A stretch of DNA of 64,000 bases from Chaetomidium leptoderma (Eukaryota > Ascomycota > Sordariomycetes > Sordariales > Chaetomiaceae). Below, piece after piece: positions 43,367 to 55,038 of this stretch (position 1 is its first letter; every line of letters begins with the position of its first letter). The position numbers and the translations under genes are program-made. The DNA lies in NCBI GenBank assembly GCA_033296705.1, contig MU856846.1, positions 62,001-126,000 of the forward strand. The letters are read 5' to 3'. The notes under the pieces are model-generated. The model ran no database searches and was not told the origin of the DNA. It was given only the letters and a program-made list of their open reading frames with translations.

Positions 43367-44554
43367 ATGCGGTTTTCGTCCGTCTTTTGCGCCGCGGCGC
43401 TCTTCGGCGACGTCGCGGTCAACGCCCTTGTTGCGCCCCCTTCTGCAGAAGTCTCGATATATCAACCCGCGCAGAACACGGAGCGTGACGAGTCATCGTC
43501 GAAGGAATTGTGGAAGCGCAAGGGCGGTGGTGGAGGAGGCGGTCGCGGTGGTGGAGGCGGTTCGCGAGGCGGCGGCGGCTCATCTAGTTCGTCGGGATCG
43601 TCGGGACCGTAAGTACCATTATTCCACGTTTTTGTTTTTTTGTCATGATGGCCTGGGACCGATCGTTGGCACCCGCCCTGGTGTTTTTGGGCAGTGGTAA
43701 CCGGCGAGCGAGCAGGGCCAGCGGGGGCTCTGGCTCAAGCAGCGGTTCTAGCTCGAGCGGGAAACCCGGATCCAGCGGGGGCTCTGGCTCAAGCAGCAGT
43801 TCCAGCTCGAGCGGGAATCGCGGATCCAGCGGGGGCTCTGGCTCAAGCAGCAGTTCCAGCTCGAGCGGGAATCACGGATCCAGCGGGTCAAGCTCGTCGT
43901 CGTCAGGCCGGTGGGTCGGCCTTATACGGTGCAACCAACGTATTCCCCATGTAACGGTAACTAACACGTCATTGCAGAAGCGGCGGCCGTGGTTCACCAA
44001 GCTCAAACATCGGTGGCACTACCACAACCGGCAGCGGCCCGCGCGCGGCATACGGCGGCGGTAGATACTACGGCGGCGGCGCGGCCACGCCGTACCAGTC
44101 CGGCCAAAGGTCCCGGTCGGGTATTGCGCCCGTCTTCCTCGGCGTAGGCTTACTCGCCTTTTGGCCCGGCCTGTGGCTCTACGGCGCGCACTTGTACCCT
44201 TACCACAACCCGTATCGCTTCTACAACGCGTCCAGCGAGAAGAACGAGACCAAGCCCGTGACGTGCGCCTGCGATCCGCGCAACACGTGCGGCTGCGACG
44301 AAAACGGAGACCAGCAGTACATGAACGACCTGATCGGCAACGGCAGCTACGAGGGTCTCAACAAAACGCTGGTCAACGTCGCCGATGTGAACGGCACCAG
44401 CACCATCCTGGTCAACGGTACGCTGCCCAACGGCACCACTGCCGCGGGCGGCACCGAGAACCCAAATGCCGCGGACGGGTTGAGCGCCCTGTTGCGCCAC
44501 GCCGGGTGGTGGCCCGTCGCAGCCGCCGTTTGCGCCATCGTCTTCACTGTCTAA
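43367..44554 (+). CDS. Ser/Gly-rich secreted, probably GPI-anchored, fungal surface protein
   Basis: Exons are 43367-43608, 43695-43910 and 43978-44554, giving 344 aa. A signal peptide (about 1-20) leads to a basic KRKGGGGGGGRGG segment and a long Ser/Gly-rich region coded by a 54-bp minisatellite. A conserved C-terminal domain then begins with a hydrophobic segment (GIAPVFLGVGLLAFWPGLWL). It carries a cysteine set, VTCACDPRNTCGCDENG, and repeated Asn glycosylation sites (INGT/VNGTLPNGTT style). The last 18 residues are hydrophobic, consistent with a GPI signal. I recall this C-terminal domain as a conserved fungal domain of unknown function (possibly Pfam DUF7732), unverified. A role in the cell wall is inference. 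Confidence 0.82.
43714..43890 (+). repeat. 54-bp coding minisatellite, three copies plus a partial copy
   Basis: Units are 43714-43767, 43768-43821 and 43822-43875, with a partial copy from 43876. Copies 2 and 3 differ at a single position near their ends. Each unit encodes 18 residues of Ser/Gly-rich sequence, so copy-number change preserves the frame. Confidence 0.92.
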
Positions 44555-44860
44555 GGCAAACGGATTGGTTGTTTTGTTTCCGAGCTTTTTTTTTTTTCTT
44601 GCAACGCGACTGCACTTTCATTTGGGTTACGTTGCTTTGAGCTGGTTATACCATGAACAAGGGCGGCGTTTAGGGGCGGATTCTTCAATATCTGCGTAAT
44701 TCTGGCCGGGCTCGATAGAGTCAGTCACTCATTCGCAGCCAGGATTAGCGAATAACGTAAATATATAATGATATCATGTATATGACTATACTCGCTGACC
44801 GCTCGTTGACTGTGCCGTATCTATATCGGGTATCAAACCACACAGACTTCAACCGAAATT
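44555..44860. other. convergent 3' region
   Basis: 306 bp between the facing stop codons, with a poly-T run (about 44586-44597) and AT-rich sequence suited to 3' UTRs. Confidence 0.55.
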
Positions 44861-45907
44861 TCAATCTGTTTCCACAATTGCGGTGGTCTCGACACTATCA
44901 GCAGCTGCTGCTTCCGCCCTCTCAGCCCTCCGCTTCTCAGTCCACTCCCCCAACTCCCTCCAAATAGCCTCCTTCTCCTTGGGCTTCAGCGTAGCCGCCA
45001 GCCCACTGGTGCTCGACGCCACAAAGATCCTCGCGCCTTTCCAATCCTCATCATAGACAACCCCCTCCTCCCTCTCCTCCTCCTCTTGATCACCCTCGTC
45101 CTCCAAAAGCCCCATATTCTCCCCCCGATCCTGCCACCCATAGCGAAACTCCCCAGCCTTGATCGCCCTTCCCCCGTGCCGCACCCGCCAAAGACTCTCC
45201 CAGATGCTCTTGCCCACGACGCACACGACCTCGGGCCGCCACCGGCGCACTTTCCGCTCGAGAATCGCCACGCCCGCGTCCATTTCGTGTCGGCTCAGCT
45301 CCGCGCCGTTGCGGCTCGGCCGCGACACGATGTTGGTCAGCCCCAGCGCGTACCGCGCCGGCATCTGCCGGTCTTCGGTCGGGGCGCAGAGCCGGGGGGT
45401 CACGCCTGAGGTGTGCAGCAGCCGCCAGAAGTGGTTGGTTGGGTGGGCGTAGGCGTGGCCGGTGCGGGCTGTCTGGATGCCTGGGTTGAGGCCGATGAAG
45501 AGGATTAGGAGGTTGGGCGCCAGCGCGTCGGGGAGGGGGGAGAGGTGGGCGTAGGTTGCGGGGGGTGCGTAGCCGGAGGATGGGTTTTGGCGCGGCCGTT
45601 TGCGTTTGGATGGGGTGGTGGGCTTGGGGGTGGTGATGGAGGTGGAGGTGGAGGAGACGTCGTTGTCGTCGTCCTCGCTGGCGGCCGGAGTGAGCGCTTT
45701 GCGCTTGGATGGAGAGCGGGATGTTGAGATTCGGGATGGCACCGGCGGGGTCGCTGCTGTCGAAGAGGTCCCCGAAATGCGTGGGCTTCGTCGTGGCCCC
45801 ACGGCCGTTGCGCCGGCGTTGAACATGAAGCTTTCGAGCTTGAGGCGGCCTTGAAAGGTGGGGGTACATGTACCAGTCGGGACGTCCTCTGCTGCCTCGG
45901 GTGCCAT
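44861..45907 (-). CDS. G/T(U) mismatch-specific DNA glycosylase (TDG/MUG family)
   Basis: This base-excision-repair enzyme removes U or T from G mismatches. It is intronless, with 348 aa from the MAPEAAEDVP start at 45907; the open frame continues upstream but without similarity. The N-terminal ~125 residues are disordered and contain basic clusters (SPSKRKA, PSKRKRPR) likely to be nuclear signals. The catalytic domain opens with motif 1, FIGLNPGIQTARTGHAYAHP (about 139-158), whose Asn is the expected water-activating residue. It continues with NHFWRLLHTSG, YALGLTNIVSRPSR and VVCVVGKSIWESL, and closes with motif 2, FVASSTSGLAAT. An acidic insertion (Glu-rich) splits the C-terminal part. It belongs to the Thp1/MUG clade. 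Confidence 0.9.
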   Translation of the reverse strand: MAPEAAEDVPTGTCTPTFQGRLKLESFMFNAGATAVGPRRSPRISGTSSTAATPPVPSRISTSRSPSKRKALTPAASEDDDNDVSSTSTSITTPKPTTPSKRKRPRQNPSSGYAPPATYAHLSPLPDALAPNLLILFIGLNPGIQTARTGHAYAHPTNHFWRLLHTSGVTPRLCAPTEDRQMPARYALGLTNIVSRPSRNGAELSRHEMDAGVAILERKVRRWRPEVVCVVGKSIWESLWRVRHGGRAIKAGEFRYGWQDRGENMGLLEDEGDQEEEEREEGVVYDEDWKGARIFVASSTSGLAATLKPKEKEAIWRELGEWTEKRRAERAEAAAADSVETTAIVETD

Positions 45908-46644
45908 CTCTTCCTTTATGACAGACAGTGCCAAAAGTTCAGACAAAGTGAAGAACCTGGGGGGGCCTCTATCAGTCCGGTCGCAAGCAGCAGCGCGGCT
46001 GAATAAATGGAAAGTTCGAGGCCATCGCCATCTGAGCTTTCTGCAGGGGGAAGATGCCTGCCCCAAGAGACCCCTGGGACCGCCACCAGGCAGCACCACG
46101 CCAAATGTTACTAGCGCCGAGTTTCGGAGTAATATCGTTCCGCTCAACACTTCTGTTGTGTCTCTTCCCGAGATTTCTGTCGAAATGCCTGCCTTTCTCT
46201 CCGCAATGCATCTCGCGAGTTTCCGATCCGTCCGTTGTTCTGCATCGGAAACATGCAACGGAAGATGCTGGGCAGCCCCGGCACTTCAGACCGCCCCTGT
46301 CATCCCGGCGAATAGGAGGCCGATGTTGTCGCACACGGTGGATCCGGGGCTGTCTCAATGGGGTTCGCGACGGGAGCTCAGAGGACGTGGCGCATCGCGC
46401 TAACTGCGGGGCATTCCTGCCCAGAACTCTCCAGGCTCCGAGTCCGATGAGGAGGGGCTTGTTTGGGTTGCTTGGGATTGGGGATTCGTATCGGACTCTT
46501 TTGTTTTCGTGTTGTGAGACTCCTTAAAAAGCCCTTGAGTCCGTGTTCTGGAATGTTTATCCTCTCTCAGAACAATTGCATCATTTCGCCCTACGCAAAC
46601 TCGATTGCAGGTATTTGCATTGTTCACTGACGACTTATTGCACC
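45908..46644. promoter_or_regulatory. divergent DNA glycosylase/UAP1 promoter
   Basis: 737 bp between head-to-head genes, with no convincing element. The open frame that continues upstream of the glycosylase start (to 46258) is not conserved. Confidence 0.55.
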
Positions 46645-48223
46645 ATGGACGCAATCAAGCAAGCGCTGAACCTGGGGAGCAAGGATGCCCCGCAGGAACC
46701 AACACCAGAACAGCTCTCGGAGCTCAAGCAGAAGTACACGCTCGCCGGCCAGGGCCATGTGCTCACCTTTTACGACTCCCTGTCCAGCACAGAAAAGGCG
46801 TCGCTGTACCAGCAACTGTCGCTTTTTGACCCGACCTACATCAACACCATCACCGCCAAAGCCCTTGCCCCGCCCAAGGCCGAGGATGGCGGGGCAGCCC
46901 AGCCGTCGCTCGAGCCCCTGCCCGAGTCGGCGTGCGCGAGCATCATGGACTCCAAGCCCGAGGACATCGACCGCTGGTACGCCGAGGGTCTTGATCTGAT
47001 CGCCGCAAACAAGGTGGGCGTGGTCCTCATGGCTGGCGGCCAGGGCACCCGCTTGGGCAGCTCGGCGCCCAAGGGCTGTTTCGACATCGGCCTGCCGTCC
47101 ACCAAGTCCCTGTTCCAGATCCAGGCCGAGCGCATTCGCAAGGTCGAGCAGCTCGCCGCCAAGAAGGCCGGCACCGGCGGCAGCGTCACCGTTCCGTGGT
47201 ACGTCATGACGTCCGGGCCGACCCGCGGGCCTACCGAGCAGTACTTCAAGGAGCACAGCTATTTCGGACTGAAGCCCGAAAACGTCTTCATCTTTGAGCA
47301 GGGCGTCCTCCCCTGTATCTCGAACGATGGCAAGATCCTGCTCGAGAGCAAGGGCAAGGTGGCCGTGGCGCCCGACGGCAACGGCGGCATCTACAATGCC
47401 CTGGTCGAGTCCAAGGTGTTGGACGACATGAAGAAGCGGGGCATTGAGCACATCCACGCCTACTGCGTGGACAACTGCCTCGTCAAGGTGGCCGATCCCG
47501 TCTTCATCGGCTTCTCGGCCTTTGTGAATGTCGACATTGCCACCAAGGTGGTGCGCAAGCGCAACGCCACCGAGAGCGTCGGTCTGATCGTTTGCAAGAA
47601 TGGCCGGCCGGATGTGGTGGAGTATAGCGAAATCGACGCCGAGGTTGCTGCCGAGCAAGACTCCAAGCAGCCGGGCGTGCTCCGGTTCCGCGCCGCCAAC
47701 ATTGTCAACCACTACTACTCGTTCCGCTTCCTCGAGACCATCCCGGAGTGGGCCAAGACCCTGCCGCACCACGTGGCCCGCAAGAAGATCCCCTATGCCG
47801 ACATCGAGTCTGGCGAGACGGTCAAGCCGACCAAACCCAACGGCATCAAGCTGGAGCAGTTTGTGTTTGACGTCTTTCCCATGCTGGAGATGAGCAAGTT
47901 CGCCTGCATGGAGGTCCGCCGCGAGGACGAGTTCAGCCCGCTCAAGAATGCGCGAGGCACCGGCGAGGACGACCCCGATACCAGCAAGTACGACATCATG
48001 GCCCAGGGCAAGCGCTGGGTACAGGCGGGGGGTGCCACCGTTGTCAGCGAGGACCCCAAGGCGGGCGTTGAAGTGAGCCCGCTGATGAGCTATGTAAGTG
48101 TGCCTGGCGAGTTATTTGCTGAACTTGCAGCCTGTGCTAACTTGATCCTCTTAGGGTGGCGAGGGTCTCGAAAAGGTTTCGGGCCAAACCATCACGGCTC
48201 CTGCTGTCATCGAAGTTGCGTAG
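46645..48223 (+). CDS. uap1: UDP-N-acetylglucosamine pyrophosphorylase
   Basis: Uap1 makes UDP-GlcNAc from UTP and GlcNAc-1-phosphate in the cytosol, the last step of the pathway that feeds chitin, N-glycan and GPI synthesis. Exons are 46645-48093 and 48155-48223, giving 505 aa. The nucleotide-binding signature VLMAGGQGTRLGSSAPKG is at about residues 130-147. Further conserved segments are PKGCFDIGLPSTKSLF, YVMTSGPTRGPTEQYF and NGGIYNAL, plus PNGIKLEQFVFDVFPM near 400. The short last exon gives GGEGLEKVSGQTITAP. Start chosen at MDAIKQALN; the frame is open further upstream but not conserved. Confidence 0.97.
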
Positions 48224-48552
48224 GGCGGGAGACAGCCCAGACTGATGTGATGTTGACATGACCAACATTCTGAGGGGAGAGGGTAAATGTGGGATAAAGA
48301 AAAAGGACTTCTCTTGTGACCTGTTGGCATAGCGTTTGACCTGACAGCTGAACGACGAGTTCTTTAAGAGTAATGACGTCCATGAGTCTATTGAATAGAA
48401 AGCACCTGTCGCTCAGCGACCAGACGTAAACGCCCTCCCCCCAAACCCCTCTCTCTATCTATTACTGTAAAGAAAGAAAGAAAAAAACTCCGGCTGTCTA
48501 TGAACCAAACCATGGAACAACAACCACCCCCCTTTCCCTTTTCCCCTAAAAC
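48224..48552. other. convergent 3' region
   Basis: 329 bp between the UAP1 and SYM1 stop codons, probably both 3' UTRs. Confidence 0.55.
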
Positions 48553-49249
48553 TCAAGAGCTGTTCAAAAAGCTCAAATAACAGTTCCACCCAATACTAAT
48601 AACATTAACAAACAGCAACCGATGCTGCAGCGGCACGAGCTTGAAGTTGACCATTTGCACAAACGGCCAGATCATCCAGTTGGTCAGCAGCGCCTCCGAG
48701 TAGCTCTTGGAGAGCTTGTCGGCCGGCGACGTGCCCTCGAGCACCGCCATGCTGCCGAGGAAGACGCCGATGAAAGTCGGCGCAAACACCCCCTGGTCGC
48801 AGGCCACGCGCGCCAGCATGGTTGTGTTGGCCGAGCGCAGGTTGACGCGCTGCGAGAGGAACTTGAACCAGGTTGCTGCTGCGGGGCCGAAGATGGCTGT
48901 TTATTTTATTTTTGGTCAGTATTTATATATCGCTTTACTCGTGGAAACGAGGTGTTTGGTTGGATGGGGGTTTGGGATTTTGAAGGGGGGGAAGGGCAAA
49001 ACGTACCGCCGCCGTAGAGGGCCATGCGTCCCGTGCGAGCGAGGTCGTGCTTCTCAATGCCCTTCTTGTCGACCAGTTGCTGGGCCGTGATGTCGCCCAC
49101 GGCGAAGAGGAAGGATGTGGTGACGGCTTGCGTGAGCAGTGGCCGCGCCGCGAGGCGGGCTTGGTACCTGGCAGAGAGTCAGGTTTTTTTAAATTTGCAA
49201 ATAAATATTGTACAGATCTGGATTAGGCGGCTCTCACCATCTGAGCATC
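48553..49249 (-). CDS. sym1: Sym1/Mpv17-family mitochondrial inner membrane protein
   Basis: Yeast Sym1 is a channel-like inner-membrane protein needed for growth on ethanol at high temperature. Exons are 49249-49239, 49167-49007 and 48896-48553, giving 171 aa, the usual family length. The protein starts MLRWYQARLAARPLLTQAVT and has FLFAVGDITAQQLV, GPAATTWFKFLSQRV, and the family signature MIWPFVQMVNFKLVPLQHR. WNCYLSFLNSS ends it. Exon 1 is just 11 nt. Four hydrophobic segments are visible. The nearest gene upstream in transcription order is on the other side of an 866-bp gap. Confidence 0.93.
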
Positions 49250-50115
49250 TTGTGTGGTGGTGGGTGGTGTTGAGTTGACTTGTGAGTGAGAAGCCGGTTG
49301 GTTCTCAATATTGGGGGGGGGGGATTCAAGTTCTTAAAGCGAATGGGGGTTTTTGAAAGAGGGTTCAAATGGTCCTGGAGTTTCACAAGAGATCTGGACT
49401 TGGTTTTGCTGGGTCGAGTTGGTGATTGGATGGTTTGTTGTGCCTCTTCTCATCGCAAAGTTAAAAACCCATCAACAAGGAGTTCCCATCAGGGATCGGC
49501 ATCCGCTCATTTTACGGCCCCGGATCCCATCTCAGCAGGGTTCCATGTCCACGGGACCTGCTGAAAATTGGGCCCTAAAGCCCAAAACCGCAACTCCGGT
49601 AGCAAATGTTCAGGGGAACCGGGTCTCGGCTTCGCCTGGCGGTGTGTGGTGTGGCGTGTGGGGGGCAATTTTCTTCTCTGTTTTCAGTTGTCTGATTCAG
49701 AAACCCTGGGAGTTTCTGTGGCTGATAGCTAGAATGACTGAATGCCAAGGCTATCTTGTATCATCTACTGCACACACATGGTTTTCGCCAAAGGAGCCGA
49801 TTCTGACAGTCGCTTTTCAACAAAACGTACACAATGCATCGTTGATGACCTCCTCGCTCACAGATACCTACAACAACCTGCCACTAGTTGACTCGAAAGC
49901 CCGCTGTAATATCAAGCCTCCATGCTCAAGAAAAAGGTTTCGCTTTTCATAAGCAAGCACCACGACGACCCGCCATGTTCGTTCTGCATCTGTTTCCTCT
50001 TGGGTCTTGTCTCATTACAGGGTACCACACCATACTGGCTCACCAACCTACCCCCCATCCCTCGTCTCATTCCAACCGGCACACAGGAGATGGCTCCTTT
50101 CAGAGGTGGGTGCAT
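49250..50115. promoter_or_regulatory. SYM1 promoter region and DSK2 3' flank
   Basis: 866 bp between tandem minus-strand genes. ORFs such as 49353-49952 plus are not conserved as far as I can tell. No element is recognised. Confidence 0.5.
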
Positions 50116-51499
50116 TTATGGACCCGAGAGCAGGTACTCGATGGCGCCTTGCACACTGCCGCCACTACGACGCAGGGCAGTTACGTTCTGATCAAAGTCA
50201 AAGAAGCCCATGTCGTTCAGCTGGCGGAGCTGGTCGGCGTAGCGCTCCTCGGGCGGCCTGTTGTCGGCCGGTGCCGCAGCAGCCGCCGCCGTCCCGGGCG
50301 AGCCCATCCCCCACAGCTGTGCCATTTGCTGCATAGCCTCCGGTGACATGGGAGGCAGCCCAAAGGGGTTGTTGTTGGCGGCGTTGGCCCCCCCCGGGGC
50401 GGTGCCTTGTCCGAGGCCGCCGAACAGCGCGCTGAAAGGGTTGGGTGGTTGGCCGGCTTGGCCGCTGGCGGCCGACGCATCCCTATTCTCGGATGAAGCG
50501 GCAGGTGCTTGGCCAGTTGCGGCTGCTCCGCCAGAGGGACCGCCCGGCGGCATCATGCCCAGGAGAGAAGCGAGAGGGTTCGCGGCATCCGGCGCGAAGG
50601 GATTGCCGCCGGCCCCGGCGCCACCGAAAAGAGACCGGAGCATGTCGTTGGTGTTGTCACCTGCTGCTGCGGAACCTCCGGCCCCTGGCGCACCAGCGGG
50701 CGTATTGTCTGTGGCGCCGGGAGCCGGAAACGCCGAGTCCCCCCCTCCTTGAAATGCTCTTCGCATCCTCGCTGCCATCCGGATGGCCTCGGGATTTGTT
50801 ATCATGTTCCGGAAGTAAGGAGACTGGAGCATCTCGCGAGCGTGCGGCATACTGGCCAGCGTGGGATTCGAGCGGATCATTTGGTCGACAAAGTTGGGGT
50901 TGTTCAGCGCCTCGGTCATGGTCTGCGCAACCATCGGGTCCGACAGCATTTGGGCCATCTGCTCCTCGTTGGGCGGGGCGCCCATCTACAGATAACGAGT
51001 TAGTGACAGCCCGGTCCAACCCTGGCGGCAAAACCGCCAGACAGAATACACTCACTCCGCCGTCTGCGCCAAACAGGGAGGCGCTCGGTAGGTTGGCATG
51101 GCCGGCGTACCTAGCACCGGTGAGCCCTGCAAGAAGGTCGCCGGCGCCGGAACCGGCGGCCATGCTTTGGGGAACGGCGGCGGGTGTCGCGGCCGAAGTG
51201 GAGGCGCTGGTGGCTGCTGGGGCCGGGTTGCTGCGCGCGCTCTTGACCAGGTGAATGATATTCATATTCTTGATCTTGTAGACGCTCAGGGCATCCGGGT
51301 CCCTCATGATGCGCCCCGAGTAGATCAGCCGTTGCCTATCGGCCGGGGTGTCCTCGAAATCGCTTCCGGCCAGCTTCGTCTTGAGGTCGAGAACAGTTGC
51401 CGACTCGGCCATGGTGATGGTGTGCGTCTTGTCATTGGAGCTCTTCACCTTGAAGGTGATCTGGGCGTCGCTGCTGCCCGCCTCGGCGCTGTCTGCCAT
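50116..51499 (-). CDS. dsk2: ubiquitin-receptor Dsk2/ubiquilin
   Basis: Dsk2 shuttles ubiquitinated proteins to the proteasome. Exons are 51499-51056 and 50985-50116 (70-nt intron with CACTAAC branch), giving 437 aa. An N-terminal ubiquitin-like domain (about residues 14-87, ITFKVKSSNDKTHTITM to MNIIHLVKSA) is followed by an Ala-rich linker. STI1-type repeats come next (EEQMAQMLSDPMVAQTM, NPEAIRMAARMRRAF), then Gly/Ala/Pro-rich linkers with NPFAPDAANPL. A C-terminal UBA domain (about 395-437, YADQLRQLNDMGFFDFDQN to GAIEYLLSG) ends the protein. The start MADSAEAGSSD was chosen because the upstream frame is unconserved. Confidence 0.95.
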
Positions 51500-51988
51500 G
51501 GCTGCGCAACGGGAGCGATAGGAGCGAAAGAAGCGATGCGGTTTGGGAGAGGCGGCGCTGCTGCGAGAGACAGTTGGGTGTTCAATCAAGACTTGTTCAA
51601 AAAGAACCTGCTTCTCCTTGCGATGTTCAGGAAATGATTACTAAAGAAGTAGGATAGTTGAAGAGGCTCGGGGTGTGGCCAGGCTGGTGGAACAGCGATG
51701 ATGCACGTGGAATTGCCAAGCGTGGCCCTGCAGTGGTGCGGGGAGCCTCCACTCGGCCAGGCAGGCAGTCGGCGCAGCGGGAGAGCGGTTCCTCTGTGCA
51801 GAACCCTCATGTGCAGATTACGGCGGTTACGGCGCAGCGGGCAACTGCGTGTCGCATTTTGATGTTTTTTCCCATTTGTGTCAGTTCGACCCGTGTATGT
51901 TTGTAACCGCTAGCAATCCGAATGTCAATAATATCCAACCCCCCTACTTTATGCTACAAATTGTCAACCAGATACTCCCTATCACCTA
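51500..51988. promoter_or_regulatory. DSK2 promoter and GT90 3' flank
   Basis: 489 bp between tandem minus-strand genes. No element is recognised. Confidence 0.5.
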
Positions 51989-54900
51989 TCACGGTACATG
52001 TACAAACCCGATCCCGTCCCTCTTATCGTTTACAATGCGCCCCCATTCCAACAAGAGCCGGAACAGATAAAGCTCCATGTCTTCCCTCCGCACGGCCTTG
52101 TCGGCCCAGCGCCTGCCCTGCTCGGCAATCCACTTGGCGTCGTCCTGCCGCGCCGCCATCTCGACCTCGCGCCCGTTCAGCCTGCGGCCGTCGGCCTTGT
52201 GGATGCCGACAAAGTACGCCAGCGTGCTGTGGAGCGCGTGGAAGCGCAGGTCCACGGGGACGAAGTGGACCCACGGTAGGAGCCGCTCGCTGTACCACTC
52301 CTGGAAGATGGACGCGTAAAAGGGGACGCTGCTGGACCGGAGCGTGCGCAGGAGCTCGCGCGGCGGGCCGTTGTCCGTGTCGACGACCATGACGTACTGG
52401 TTGCGCAGGCCCTCTTCGTCGTCGCCGGCCTTCTTGTGGAACTCGTTGCCCGCATCCTTGCAGGAGGAGTCGTCATTGGCCGCCGCCGTTCCCTTGCTTC
52501 CCTTGCAGGCCGTGTAGCTGGAGAAGGCGACATCCAGGGGCAGGAGATCGTTGAGAGCCCCCGTCGGCACCTGCTCGAACGCGAACGTATTTTTCTTGTT
52601 TGGTAAGAGTAGTGTGGTCCGCTCCGACCGTGCGGGCGTGTTGAGCGAATGTACGAGCCGCTCTTGGTGCCCGCCGCGTACCAGCCCGTGGTCGGAGCTG
52701 GGCCGGTCTACTTTGCCGCGCCAGAACAGCCTCGCCCACTTCATGTCGAACCCCTCCGTGTTCGGCCCGGCTGGCTCGCTGATCCGCCGCAGCGGGATGA
52801 GGATGTCGCTGTAGCTGTCGGTTTTCGCCCTGCTGAAGACGGGGAGCAGCCCCTGTAGAGGGCGGATTTGTGGCGGCGTCATGTGGAAGCTGTGCAGGCG
52901 GAGTAGGTCGGACTGGTGGCAGACCTGTTGTGACAGGGCCCAGTTGGTCAGGTATAGGCCCTGCGACTGCGGTTTGGCGCAAGAAGCGCAAAAGTCCCGG
53001 ATGTCCCAGTGTGTCCCTGCCCGTGCCTTGGTCCCCGGTGGGCAGGTGAGGGCCGTCATCTCTCGGAGGGCCCTTACCGGGGTGAAGTTCTCCTGGGCCT
53101 GCTGCTTGTTGTCCGCTGCGGACGGAGCCACCACGGGCATCTCATCAAGAGAGCCTGAGGTCCTGGGCAACAGCTTGCTGATGCGTTTCCGGTTTGCCGT
53201 CTTGGTAAACCTCTGGACGTCGTCCCATGGCGCAAGCACTCGTGGCCGCTCGTCCAGGTTGATGGCCAATTCCATGTCAGGAAGGTGTTGTGCAAACCCC
53301 TTGACCAAGCCAACCAGATCATCCATCACCAGCTTGTATGGGTTTGCCGGAGGCAGATTATGCTGGGCCTTGCCGCCCTGGATTTGCAGGATAACCATGT
53401 CGGGCTCTGCAGCAGCGCGGCGGACATTTTCTCTGATCTTGGACGGTGGTACGCCCCAGAACGGGAGGAGATCGTTCTCTATCTGCGGGAAATGGTCGAT
53501 GATGACAGAGCGGTGCTCGTTGGCCAAGTTGTACCAAATGTCAAACTTGGGCGGCGGCTCCCTGCCATTGTGGCGCTCTCTGTACTCTTGGACCGCGACG
53601 GATAACGAGTTGCTGACCCTCGCATGGACGAGCCACCGGCCGGCTTGGATCCGCGCATCGTAGATATGCTTTATTAATGGGTGTTTTTCGACGATTTGGA
53701 GTGCTTTGATGGGTGTGTAGATGGTCGCCACGATGGTGACGACAACGAGAAAGAAGACAACGAAAGCGCGGTGAATAAGGACGACGGATTTGATGTTGTT
53801 GGCGTAGACAAAAGACGAGAAGCCGACGCAGATGAGAATCAGCCCAGAGTGGGTAGTGGCAGGCGAGATGTTCTCCCACGTCCCTGTCAATCGTGTCCTC
53901 TGGACTGCTTGCAGAATCCCAAAGAGAAACGCGATGGTTCCAACGAGGGACAGAGGGCTCCCCTCGGTGGCGAGAAGGCTGGTAGAGATGAGGAAGGCGG
54001 AGAAGACGATGCCATCGACGACGACATCGAAAAGATATAAAGAGCCAAGGCCCCGGAAGTGGTAGCTCATGGGTGTGGCGGGGAGGACTAGGCGGGAAGT
54101 CCAGTAGAGCAGACCGGTGCCGAGTGATGCGACCAGAAGAATGCCGCTCAGCGTCTTCAGCCGGCTTTTGGTTGTTCGTGCCCAGGCAAGAGTACGCCAT
54201 AGCATGATGGCGATGGCTGCGTCGACCAGGAGACCGACCCACTGGAAGAGAACGACAAGGACGCTCCGGTCTTGGCTTGAGCAAAATAAGGTGGACCTGG
54301 GATCCTGCGACGATACAAGGTATGTGCCCAGGGTGAGCATCAGAACCCCAACCGACAGCGATGCTTTGGATTCGCTGAACCAGCTACTGAAGGATTCGAG
54401 AAGTGTCAGACCGATATCGTCGCGGTCTACCTCGTCGTCATCGCCGGCGCCTGACCGTGTCCTGCGGCCCGGCAAGAGCTCGTATAAGAGAATCAATAGG
54501 GGCAAGAAGGACTGGGTTGGTTGTTAGAGAACGTAGTACTTCTCAGAGGCAGGATATAGAGCGCACTCACCTCAACTCCCGGTTTCGAACATTGTAGATC
54601 GAGCGTCACACGGTGGAAGATCTCGAGGCGCAGAATGATGCACGCGACTAGCCCGGGCAGAAAGTATCTCCGTGGTTTCTTGGGCAGGTTGGGGCGCTTC
54701 ACATGTAATGGTCCCGGCCCATCGTCTGGTGGCCCGAGTTAGTAACCGCGTGCTGGAAAGCCGGCGAGTCCGGTCTCCATGTCACTCACCGAACCTCCCG
54801 TTTGTGCCCGGAAGCCACACGGCACAGAAACTGGCTGCATAGGATGATAGGGCTGCGATGAGGAGGACGAGCAGAGATGAGAGCCTTGGCTGTTCTATAA

Positions 54901-55038
54901 TCTGGTGGTCTTCCAGACTGTGGGCAAGCCATAAGAAGGACGTGACGGCACTGGAGGGGTGTTAGCATCCAGCTGATCGAAAGGGTTCTTCAAGGGGGAG
55001 ACTCACCAGAGCGCCGTCAACGGGTTGGCGTTGGGCAT
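51989..55038 (-). CDS. GT90 family (CAP10-like) glycosyltransferase with multispanning N-terminus
   Basis: Four exons (55038-55007, 54950-54790, 54725-54571, 54511-51989) join to 956 aa. The N-terminal ~400 residues contain roughly ten hydrophobic segments, followed by a luminal-type region. The C-terminal half matches CAP10 proteins: FCASCAKPQSQG, DILIPLRRISE, DMKWARLFWRGKVDR (about 690), HQERLVH, and FYASIFQEWYSERLLPWVHF near 870. GT90 includes the Cryptococcus capsule beta-1,2-xylosyltransferase; substrates of the Pezizomycotina forms are not known to me. The small first exons were added because each restores a hydrophobic reading and all phases fit. Golgi location is likely. Divergent from PFA4. 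Confidence 0.9.

Noticed and set aside
46624..47772. 382-codon antisense frame across UAP1
   Set aside because: It is opposite a well-conserved enzyme, with no similarity of its own.
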